Source of the DNA: Rikenella microfusus
GTDB lineage: Bacteria; Bacteroidota; Bacteroidia; Bacteroidales; SZUA-534
Assembly (NCBI GenBank): GCA_020719105.1
Contig: DYQV01000005.1
Location: 1 to 22,590 of the forward strand
Direction of reading: 5' to 3'
Length of the DNA: 22,590 nucleotides
Part shown: in pieces, positions 8,738 through 16,288 of the stretch
Layout: the number at the start of each line of letters is the position of its first letter
Position numbering within the stretch: position 1 is the stretch's first letter
Notes under the pieces: generated by a model
Seen by the model: only the letters and a program-made list of their open reading frames with translations
Told to the model about the DNA's origin: nothing
Database searches by the model: none
Translations under genes and position numbers: made by a program

Positions 8738-9310
8738 TCAATTCAAAAATTTTTTCAACCCTGACACAAATTGATTAAAACTTTCAGATGTATTATTATC
8801 TAAATCAATAAATTTAGCTATTTCTCTTGAGGCAAATCCTTTTTGAAAAGTTGAGATTAGCTTACGTAATTCATCAGATGCATTGCACGTATCAGGTTCA
8901 CGGAATTTGGCCCAATTTTTATATTTGTTTGCTTTAAAAGAAGGATAAACTGATTCCAGTGCATTCATATCACCTAAATACCAAGATTCCAATTCGCGGC
9001 ATGCTATCCTAATTAATGATGGTACATTTGAATTTGCGCTAACTAAATTCTGTAGTTCAGCCTTTAATACTTTGCAATTAGCAGAATCTTGATCGTGAAC
9101 GATTATAACTTTAACAGGCTTTGATAAGTTTTGGTAAGCTTTTACCTTTTTGGGAATACTCTTATTCAAGTCATGTTTTCCTTGATGTTCTCTTATAAAA
9201 CAGTTGTAATTAAGCTGATACCCTTGGGGTAAAATATTAGGGAGAATACCTGAAAGAAAATTTTTCATTGATGGTTCTTCTACCAAAATTTCTACTTGTC
9301 CGTACTTCAT
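8738..9310 (-). CDS. DUF4276 TOPRIM-like protein paired with an OLD-like ATPase
   Basis: A 190-residue protein resembling DUF4276, a TOPRIM-like family usually encoded beside AAA ATPases. A predicted TOPRIM metal site is visible: Glu11 in ILVEEPS (normally VEGxTE), and the acidic pair in HDQDS (Asp73, Asp75). The family segment ACRELESWYLGD lies at 103-114. No signal peptide, so cytoplasmic. The start overlaps the ATPase stop by four bases (ATGA), indicating translational coupling and likely complex formation. By analogy with split OLD nucleases (class 4, e.g. PARIS AriA/AriB) it would be the nuclease or effector partner. That role is inferred, not shown. The motif is slightly off consensus: Glu12 replaces Gly and Met15 replaces the usual acidic residue. 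Confidence 0.8.
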   Translation of the reverse strand: MKYGQVEILVEEPSMKNFLSGILPNILPQGYQLNYNCFIREHQGKHDLNKSIPKKVKAYQNLSKPVKVIIVHDQDSANCKVLKAELQNLVSANSNVPSLIRIACRELESWYLGDMNALESVYPSFKANKYKNWAKFREPDTCNASDELRKLISTFQKGFASREIAKFIDLDNNTSESFNQFVSGLKKFLN

Positions 9311-10491
9311 TTTGGATTACTGTTTTTGAAATAATCTTGTTTCCACAAATAACCTAGCAAATCGCCTTCGTTGAAAAGATTTGCAATAAGCTCATCATCT
9401 TCGGCACGCAACAATTTTGTAAAACCATTGTATTTAACCAACCAGAATACTTCATTTAGTTGAGCATGATTTAACAAATCGGGTGAATGGGTTGAGATAA
9501 ATACTTGACCACCACGCATGGAATAATCCCTAAATTCCTCTAACAATTCACCCATCAAAGTAGGATATAGTTGATTTTCGGGTTCTTCAATGCACAACAA
9601 TGGATGTGGCTTTGGGTCGTGTAATAAAAGTAAATAGGCAAACATTTTAATAGTACCATCGGAGACATAACGGGCAATAAATGGATCCTTAAATGAACCG
9701 TCCTGAAATTTAAGTACAATACGGCCATCTTCTGTTGGCACAGCCTCAACGTTGGTAACACCAGGAACTCGTTGCTTCATTTTGGATAATACTTTGTGGA
9801 ATTCGTTTGGGTGATTTTCGAACATAAATTGAGCAACCAAAGGAAGATTCTGGCCCGTTGGTGACAAATGCTCTGCATAACCAGCTTCCTGACTTGGCCG
9901 AGCTTCGGTAATATGAAAATCGGAAACATGCCAGTTTTCAATAAATGTTCGGAATGAATTGGCTGCTTTAAAACGCTGAAACTGACCTAAACCCTTAATG
10001 GCAAGAATATCAGGCGAACCTAATGTTTGGTCTTCGCGGGTAAGTTCTTCATCTTTTTTGTCAAAAGCCTCTTCATTTGTAATTGCGAAACCTATCCCTT
10101 TGGCAAAATCCAAAAAATGATAAGGTGAGCCATGCTGCCCTCTTTTGTATCTTAATACCTCCCTGTTGATATAGGGTAATCCTGCTTCTTCACCTATTTC
10201 AAGCCGGTAAGTTACTAATCGATTTTTGTCGGCAATTAATATTCTGAATTGTAATTCTATTTCAATAAATCCTGTTTTTCCACGTGATATTACCTCTTTA
10301 AAACCACCTCTAACTTGTAAAGCTTGTCGGACATTGTTGCGTAAAGCATCGCTCAAGAAGCCGAATACCTCGAACAATGTTGTTTTTCCAGAACCGTTGG
10401 CTCCCACAAAAATGGCAAGTGAAGGAAGATTTACTATCTCCAAATCATCAAATGTTTTGTAGTTTTTAAGTTTTATACATTCTATTTTCAT
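9307..10491 (-). CDS. OLD-like AAA family ATPase (AAA_21/COG4637 type)
   Basis: A 394-residue cytoplasmic ABC/SMC-like ATPase of the kind found in OLD nucleases and many phage-defence operons. It has Walker A GANGSGKT (residues 30-37), a signature-like VSDGT segment, Walker B LLCIEEPE (about 295-302) with the family PENQLYP, and a His switch in ISTHSPDLLN (about 329-338). There is no fused TOPRIM or nuclease domain; that function appears to lie in the downstream overlapping DUF4276 gene. The start is 39 bases after the restriction-modification gene's stop, on the same strand, so all three may be one transcript. COG4637-type predicted ATPases are often found with DUF4276. Direct phage sensing is inferred from analogous systems only. 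Confidence 0.88.
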   Translation of the reverse strand: MKIECIKLKNYKTFDDLEIVNLPSLAIFVGANGSGKTTLFEVFGFLSDALRNNVRQALQVRGGFKEVISRGKTGFIEIELQFRILIADKNRLVTYRLEIGEEAGLPYINREVLRYKRGQHGSPYHFLDFAKGIGFAITNEEAFDKKDEELTREDQTLGSPDILAIKGLGQFQRFKAANSFRTFIENWHVSDFHITEARPSQEAGYAEHLSPTGQNLPLVAQFMFENHPNEFHKVLSKMKQRVPGVTNVEAVPTEDGRIVLKFQDGSFKDPFIARYVSDGTIKMFAYLLLLHDPKPHPLLCIEEPENQLYPTLMGELLEEFRDYSMRGGQVFISTHSPDLLNHAQLNEVFWLVKYNGFTKLLRAEDDELIANLFNEGDLLGYLWKQDYFKNSNPK

Positions 10492-10530
10492 TTTGCAAAT
10501 ATTATCAATTCAAAGATACAAATTGTCCAA

Positions 10531-13320
10531 TTACTTTTTTTTCTTTTTCTTCTCCACCGCAAACAGGCCAGCGGTGTATTTATCGTACAATTCAAACAGA
10601 AACTCAATGCGTTTGGCCTCGCTGGTAAAGGGTTGCGGACGGTAAGCCAAGTCAACGGCTTTATCTAACTCGTTATGGGCTTTTACCAAAGCTGGGGGCA
10701 TGGTTAAGGGGTCGTATAAATCGGCAAGGCTGCTGTTTTGAAATTCTAACCGTGCAAGTAATACTTTTTGTGCTGCTTTTTCAATTGCTTCTTTTTGTTT
10801 GTCGGTGGGGTTTTCGGGCCATGGGTAGTTGTTGTAAACAATATCTTTTGAATAGCGATAATCACTTTTTAAGCGACCACACAAATACTTAACCCATGTC
10901 ATGTGCATTTCGGATGTAAGGATACCGAAATTAAAAAGTGTAGCATTTGCTACCGTTAAAACCTGGTCATTAGCAATTGTGTTTTGGTTTACAAAACCAA
11001 TAGGAATATATTTCCTACGTTCTGAAGAAACCCTTGGAATTAAAAGATAATCTGTTTTAGGTTGAGCAATTTGACAAAACAAAGTTGGAGTAGAAGCAAA
11101 TTTACGAGTGGATTCAGCTTTACTATCTAATCGGAATTTTTTAACTAATTCGACACGCTTTAAAACTTCTGGCAATTTTCTTAAAGTATCGGGTACAATA
11201 TCATTAAGCCATAAACAATATCTTACATATCCATTAATAAATTCTTGTGCTCCTGTATAGGGTCTTATCCATTTTATTGAATTTGGCTCAATCTTTATAA
11301 AATCATTTTTTTCTTGCTCTGTAAAAATGAAATGACCACCATCACGGGGCATACTACCAAAACTCATTTTAGGAACATTACAAATAGGTACACTTTGATT
11401 AGTTATAAAAAAGTCTTTACCCTCGACAAGATAAGGGTTTATATTTTTCACTTTTAATTCATGTGGTTCACTATTTAAGTCATCGTACTCGAAAATTAGT
11501 TTATCTGTAATATCGAAATTAGAAAATCCAATAATAACAACGTGAACAGCAGCATTGCCCCTTGCTTCATTATTCCATTTGAAAGTGCGATGTGATAAAT
11601 GTATTTTTACTTTGTACCGATTAAACATTTCATTCCATAAAATGCCAACTTGCTCTCCCTGTGCTATTGAATTAGTTGATACGAAGCCAACGCACGTTTT
11701 TATTTCTGAATCATTATTAGCAAAATTATGTTTTTGAAGGTATTGAGCGGCCCTTAAATACCATGCAGATACATAATCAAGGACACCATGATTTTTCATG
11801 TTATTTGAAACAACTTTAATATCATCCCGTTGTTGCTCATTCATCATCATAGCACCAATAAACGGCGGATTGCCTAAAATGTAATCGAATTGTTCGTGGT
11901 CGGTTTTGCTTTCCCAAGGTAGAAGTTCAATCATGCTGTCCCAATCGGTTCGCAAGGCATTACCATGAATAATTTTGGCTGATTTTTTTAAAGGCAAACG
12001 CACGAAATATTCGCCAAATTCATTTGATATACGCATGTTCATTTGATGGTCAATCAGCCAAAGTGCCAACTGGGCGATTTGGGCTGGAAATTCTTCGTAC
12101 TCAATGCCATAAAAACGGTCAACATTGCACTGCATTAATGATTCGAGGTCGATAACCCGTTGTCCTTTTTGAAGTTCTTTTAGTATTTCTAGTTCCAATA
12201 AGCGCAATTCACGGTAGGTAATTACAAGAAAATTACCACAACCGCAAGCAGGGTCGAGAAAACGAAGCGAAGCAATTTTGCGCTGAAAGGCTTTGAGTTT
12301 ATTGGTATTGTTTTTTATGGTTTCGAACTCTTGCCAAAGCTTATCGAGAAACAGGGGTTTAATAACTTTCAAAATGTTTTTCTCGCTTGTGTAATGTGCG
12401 CCAATGTTGCGGCGTTGCTTTTCGTCCATCACACTTTGGAACATTGAACCGAAAATTGCGGGTGATATTTTGCTCCAATCGAGGTAGCAACATTCCAACA
12501 AACTTTGGCGCATTTTGCTGTTAAACGAGGCAAACGAAAGTTGCTCCTCGAATAATGCGCCGTTAACGTAGGGAAAAGTTGCAAGGCTTTCGTCTAAGGT
12601 TTTTTGGCGTTTGTCGTTGGGGGTATTTAGTATTTGAAAAAGTTGGGCGATATGCATTCCAAGGTCGGTGCCGTCTTCGTTGGTCTTGTTTTCGATGTAT
12701 TCCTGAAACGACCGTTTTTCAAAGATGGTGGTATCCTCGGCAAACAGACAAAAAAGCAAACGCACTAAATATTTTTCAAGTTCATGTCCTGTGTAACCTG
12801 CGTCTTTTAATGCGTCATGAAGCTTACCCATTAAGTAGGCAGCCTCAATGTTTACAGGGTCTTCGTCTTTGTAAACTCGCTTTTGATAACCTGCGATAAA
12901 TCCGAATAATTGAACGTTGTTTACTAAATCGGCGAGTTGAAAATCGGTTTCTTTATTCTCTTCAACGTCAAAAAGCCGAAACTTATCGAAGTCGGAAATT
13001 AAAATATTCTTGGGTAATTCGTGCTGTTTTAGTCCGTGTAAATAGTCTTTTGCTTGCTGGTAGGCTTTGTCGAGGTTTTTACCCCGACTTTTCATTTCAA
13101 TCAGGATGGTTCCTTTCCAGAGCAAGTCAATATACCCGTCGTGTTCGTCCAGTTTTTTAACTTTATGTTCGAATGTGGCAACTTTGCGTTGGCTTATTCC
13201 AAATACATTGAAAAACTCTACCAAAAAAGGTTTTGCGTCTGCTTCTTCATTTTTTGTGTCTTCCCATTCTTTTGAGAATTTAACGGCACGTTCCTTAATT
13301 TCATTCCAACCTAAAGCCAT
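10531..13320 (-). CDS. MmeI-like type IIL restriction-modification enzyme
   Basis: A 929-residue single-chain restriction endonuclease/adenine methyltransferase, close to the length of MmeI (919). The N-terminal nuclease has a PD-(D/E)xK site with MmeI spacing: Asp65, Glu75 and Lys77 in YIDLLWKG and ILIEMKSRG, followed by LDKAYQQAKDYLHGL. The methylase has SAM motif I DPACGCGNF (356-364) and catalytic motif NPPF (484-487). A target-recognition region follows, then the conserved C-terminal part with NYPWPENPTDKQ. The family methylates one strand of an asymmetric site and cuts at a distance, so no separate methylase is needed. Residues about 500-820 are encoded by clearly AT-richer DNA than both sides. 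The C-terminus ends in six lysines encoded by a near-homopolymer. The recognition site cannot be predicted from this sequence by eye. Confidence 0.92.
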   Translation of the reverse strand: MALGWNEIKERAVKFSKEWEDTKNEEADAKPFLVEFFNVFGISQRKVATFEHKVKKLDEHDGYIDLLWKGTILIEMKSRGKNLDKAYQQAKDYLHGLKQHELPKNILISDFDKFRLFDVEENKETDFQLADLVNNVQLFGFIAGYQKRVYKDEDPVNIEAAYLMGKLHDALKDAGYTGHELEKYLVRLLFCLFAEDTTIFEKRSFQEYIENKTNEDGTDLGMHIAQLFQILNTPNDKRQKTLDESLATFPYVNGALFEEQLSFASFNSKMRQSLLECCYLDWSKISPAIFGSMFQSVMDEKQRRNIGAHYTSEKNILKVIKPLFLDKLWQEFETIKNNTNKLKAFQRKIASLRFLDPACGCGNFLVITYRELRLLELEILKELQKGQRVIDLESLMQCNVDRFYGIEYEEFPAQIAQLALWLIDHQMNMRISNEFGEYFVRLPLKKSAKIIHGNALRTDWDSMIELLPWESKTDHEQFDYILGNPPFIGAMMMNEQQRDDIKVVSNNMKNHGVLDYVSAWYLRAAQYLQKHNFANNDSEIKTCVGFVSTNSIAQGEQVGILWNEMFNRYKVKIHLSHRTFKWNNEARGNAAVHVVIIGFSNFDITDKLIFEYDDLNSEPHELKVKNINPYLVEGKDFFITNQSVPICNVPKMSFGSMPRDGGHFIFTEQEKNDFIKIEPNSIKWIRPYTGAQEFINGYVRYCLWLNDIVPDTLRKLPEVLKRVELVKKFRLDSKAESTRKFASTPTLFCQIAQPKTDYLLIPRVSSERRKYIPIGFVNQNTIANDQVLTVANATLFNFGILTSEMHMTWVKYLCGRLKSDYRYSKDIVYNNYPWPENPTDKQKEAIEKAAQKVLLARLEFQNSSLADLYDPLTMPPALVKAHNELDKAVDLAYRPQPFTSEAKRIEFLFELYDKYTAGLFAVEKKKKKK

Positions 13321-13421
13321 AGTCTATTTTGTATGTTGCAATTTATGTAAAAAACAATTATTACGGCGGGAGCGGTGGAAAAAAAGCTACTATTTGTAAG
13401 AAATGTTATGATAGTAATTAC

Positions 13422-15392
13422 TCATTCAATAAATAAAATGCGTTGGGTAACGGATTTATTGTTCTGTAAAAACCTGACTAAATATACCCCGGAGTCCACT
13501 CTCTTGTGATTAGAATTCTCTCCGTTCCATGAAACCGAATGTCTTCCCGCTGAAATAGTACCTTCCTTCAATGTAATAACCTTTCGTCCATAAAGGTCGA
13601 AAAGGTCAATAGTTACAAATTCATTGGTTGGCAGATAAAAATCTATATTTGTTTGCACTGAGAATGGATTGGGAGAAACTTTTAAAAATCCTTGATCAAG
13701 AGTTACCTTTGGAACCGATAGTACGGTATCCTTGAAATCCTTCGAAAGAAATGGGTTGTAACGATTTTTAGCAAAAATATACCAAGCAGCACAGGATACA
13801 AATCCTTTGGCAGGGTCAACCCAATCGAACCCCCCGGTTTTGTTCAGTGTATAGGGAATGGTGTGTGTAGTATCTTTGTCAAAAATCCGGTTTATTATCA
13901 ATGGGTCAAGTTGGTTGGCATAAAAAAAACCTCTGGCGGTATCGCCAAAAGCCAAATACGCACAAGCAATATGTCCGGTACCATCATTCCAAAAATTATC
14001 AATTATAATATCAGGCCCTGTGTAAAAACCCATCACATTATTTCCCCCAACATCCATAATTTTCCGGTACCGGAAATCGTATTCCGGTATATTCAACAAA
14101 TTGGCATAATTGCTTCCAAATGCCAACGTGCGCCAAGTATATAAATCTAATGGGAGATTGGTTCTACCGTTCAATTCATTTATCAACCATTCCTTAATTT
14201 TCTGTGCATAATAATTTTCGTGACACAATTTCAGGGCTACATAACAATCAATATTTCCTTCGGGATGGCCATTAGCCTCATGCAAATCATTATCTCCTTT
14301 GCGCCATCCGCTTTGTACATATCCCCCAACCGGTGCTTCTTTATAATAGGAAATCAGTAAGTCCTTTATGATGTTAACCAAATTCGAATAGCGCTCAGAA
14401 TCGAATTTTTGTTCATAGTTTTTGCAGGCAATAAGCAACCAGGCCATGTCGCCCATCCACCTGTCGACCAAATTGGCCGGGGCTCTTTTTGTGGCTAATG
14501 ATACCCATTGATAAAATCCCCTTGCCTGACCGTTGTAATAAAAATTTTGAAGTTGGATATCGGTATTGTTCACATCGGTTGCATTGGCATAAAAATCCAA
14601 AATCCTTTCGGCCCTTTCCCGTTCATCTTTAATGATGAATGAAATAGCCACCAAACTGTTGTTGAATGTTTGGGCTTGGTCATCTTCCTGAGCAGGCAGC
14701 AAATCCTGGCCAGACGAAGAAATGTCCTGGATTATTTTCAAATAGTTTAGTACCAAAGGGTCTTCCATATTCATGGATGAATCGCGACGTTGTGCAAACC
14801 CAATTCCTGAAAGGGTGCTATCGGGATCGTATGTGGAAGGGAATGTTGATAGTAAAGTATCTAACCCTATTCCTATTTCATCCAACCAAATGGTTCCTGA
14901 ACCTTTACCAATCAAAGCAATCGAAAATTTCAAAAACTGATCAAAGGTAGCATTTCCGCCCCATGCATATTCCGTATCGCCTAGATAGATAACCACATGT
15001 TCCCATTCAGTATATCCGCTTAAGGGAACTACCCTCCAAAATATCGAACCATCTTTATCCAAAAATTTTAATTCGAGGTTATTTGTAGAAGTTGACGATT
15101 TAACAAAAAATACAATCGGGTTTTTACTATTGAAATTATCCGGTAAGGCGATACTCATATCTATCCAGTCGCCCTGAACAGGAAAAGTATAAGCAATGTC
15201 TATTCCATCGCTATTTAAACCATTAAAGTTACTCTTCTCGGCCGCAACACCTGAATTCTTCGACAAACTCCACAATATGTAATTGTCCCAGTTCCCTGAA
15301 GCTAAATATTCGGTGGTATCCGTTGTAACCCCTTGAGCCAGTCCTTTTAAACAGATACAAGCTAAAATGGCCATTTGTATTAATCGGTACAT
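13422..15392 (-). CDS. T9SS-secreted protein with CBM-like and helical-toroid regions
   Basis: A 656-residue exported protein. An N-terminal Sec signal peptide (about 1-20, GLAQ) is followed by a beta-rich region (about 25-180) with carbohydrate-binding-module character (WDNYILWSLSKNSGV, GTIWLDEIGIG). The middle (about 215-545) is rich in Trp/Tyr and paired helices (FYQWVSLATKRAPANLVDRW, GHIACAYLAFGDT), suggesting an alpha/alpha-toroid such as glycoside hydrolases or lyases use. The last 85 residues form a type A T9SS sorting domain: VSPNPFS, LFDLYGRKV, SAGRHSVSWNG, DSGVYLVRF. It should cross the outer membrane through type IX secretion and be released or surface-anchored. I cannot identify a catalytic pair or substrate, so enzymatic activity is unproven. 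It lies upstream of the defence block on the same strand. Confidence 0.8.
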   Translation of the reverse strand: MYRLIQMAILACICLKGLAQGVTTDTTEYLASGNWDNYILWSLSKNSGVAAEKSNFNGLNSDGIDIAYTFPVQGDWIDMSIALPDNFNSKNPIVFFVKSSTSTNNLELKFLDKDGSIFWRVVPLSGYTEWEHVVIYLGDTEYAWGGNATFDQFLKFSIALIGKGSGTIWLDEIGIGLDTLLSTFPSTYDPDSTLSGIGFAQRRDSSMNMEDPLVLNYLKIIQDISSSGQDLLPAQEDDQAQTFNNSLVAISFIIKDERERAERILDFYANATDVNNTDIQLQNFYYNGQARGFYQWVSLATKRAPANLVDRWMGDMAWLLIACKNYEQKFDSERYSNLVNIIKDLLISYYKEAPVGGYVQSGWRKGDNDLHEANGHPEGNIDCYVALKLCHENYYAQKIKEWLINELNGRTNLPLDLYTWRTLAFGSNYANLLNIPEYDFRYRKIMDVGGNNVMGFYTGPDIIIDNFWNDGTGHIACAYLAFGDTARGFFYANQLDPLIINRIFDKDTTHTIPYTLNKTGGFDWVDPAKGFVSCAAWYIFAKNRYNPFLSKDFKDTVLSVPKVTLDQGFLKVSPNPFSVQTNIDFYLPTNEFVTIDLFDLYGRKVITLKEGTISAGRHSVSWNGENSNHKRVDSGVYLVRFLQNNKSVTQRILFIE

Positions 15393-15504
15393 TGCACAGT
15401 GCCTTAAATTAACATCCTATTTTTCAACCAGTTAGTAAATATACTTCTTTTACGGATAATTAAGAACTAAATGTCCTTGCATTTGTTTGTATTCAAAAAA
15501 AAAG

Positions 15505-16158
15505 ATGAACAACAAAGTTATTGTTATAATTTTTGCAACATTTGCACTGACAGGTTCAGCGTGTAATGCAAAGCAAATGCCTGTTGCTAACGAAGATTCA
15601 CCCATAACCGATAAAAATATGAAAACAGAAACAGCCACATTTGGCGGCGGTTGCTTTTGGTGCACCGAAGCAATGTACTCCCGTTTGAATGGGGTAATTA
15701 GTGCCACATCAGGGTATTCGGGAGGGCAAACAAAAAACCCAACCTACAAGGATGTTTGCACCGGAACCACGGGTCATGCCGAAGTAATTCAGGTAGTTTA
15801 CCAGCCCGATATAATTACCTACACCGAATTGCTTGAAATATTTTTTAAAACACACAACCCCACAACCGTCAATCGTCAAGGTGAAGATGTAGGAACCCAA
15901 TACCGCTCGGTGGTTTTGTACCATTCCGAAGAGCAAAAGAAGATTGCTGTACAGCTTATTGAGGAACTAAACCAGGCAAAAATTTGGGCCAACCCATTGG
16001 TAACCCAAGTAGTTCCATTTGAAATATTTTATGCAGCCGAAGCATACCACCAGGACTATTTTGATAACAATACCGGGCAGATGTATTGTAAAATGGTGAT
16101 TGTTCCCAAAGTGGAAAAATTCGAAAAACTTTTTAAAGACAAGTTGAAAAAGAAATAA
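15505..16158 (+). CDS. msrA: Exported peptide methionine sulfoxide reductase A
   Basis: MsrA reduces methionine-S-sulfoxide in oxidised proteins. The catalytic motif GGGCFWC is present (Cys50 catalytic, counting from the ATG at 15505), as are SGYSGG, TGHAEVIQV, HNPTTVNRQGEDVGTQYRS and a resolving Cys195 in MYCKMVI. The frame can be extended to a TTG at 15487, adding MYSKKK. I prefer the ATG, which starts directly before a hydrophobic signal sequence ending TGSAC. Cys20 is a probable lipoprotein cysteine, though Gly at -3 is weaker than usual. The enzyme is therefore likely periplasmic or outer-membrane attached rather than cytoplasmic, implying repair of envelope proteins. A hairpin terminator follows at 16178-16211. 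Confidence 0.94.
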   Translation: MNNKVIVIIFATFALTGSACNAKQMPVANEDSPITDKNMKTETATFGGGCFWCTEAMYSRLNGVISATSGYSGGQTKNPTYKDVCTGTTGHAEVIQVVYQPDIITYTELLEIFFKTHNPTTVNRQGEDVGTQYRSVVLYHSEEQKKIAVQLIEELNQAKIWANPLVTQVVPFEIFYAAEAYHQDYFDNNTGQMYCKMVIVPKVEKFEKLFKDKLKKK

Positions 16159-16177
16159 TCATCTAATTTATCAATAG

Positions 16178-16211
16178 TGAAAAGGCTGAATTATCAGTCT
16201 TTTCATATTTT
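16178..16211 (+). terminator. Intrinsic terminator after msrA
   Basis: A 12-base stem (16178-16189 with 16194-16205, one G-T wobble) closes a four-base loop ATTA and is followed by TATTTT. It begins 19 bases after the msrA stop and separates msrA from the receptor gene downstream. Confidence 0.75.
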
Positions 16212-16288
16212 AATGCAAAATAGTAAAGCCAAGGTTTTGCTTCACCAGAAAAAAATTATAATTTCGGGAAACAATAAGTTTGTTACCC

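Noticed and set aside
8738..10491. Gabija, Septu or retron assignment for the ATPase pair
   Set aside because: No UvrD-like helicase, no HNH nuclease, no reverse transcriptase; the TOPRIM partner is a separate DUF4276 protein.
12579..12899. Plus-strand open frame of 106 codons
   Set aside because: Antisense to the nuclease/methylase part of the restriction enzyme; no recognisable protein features.
13067..13399. Plus-strand open frame of 110 codons reaching into the upstream gap
   Set aside because: Antisense to the nuclease domain of the restriction enzyme; low-complexity and without a ribosome site.
16275..16282. TAAGTTTG as promoter of the 7TMR-DISM gene
   Set aside because: It matches TAnnTTTG but lies only seven bases before the ATG, has no upstream TTG at usual spacing, and would leave almost no leader.
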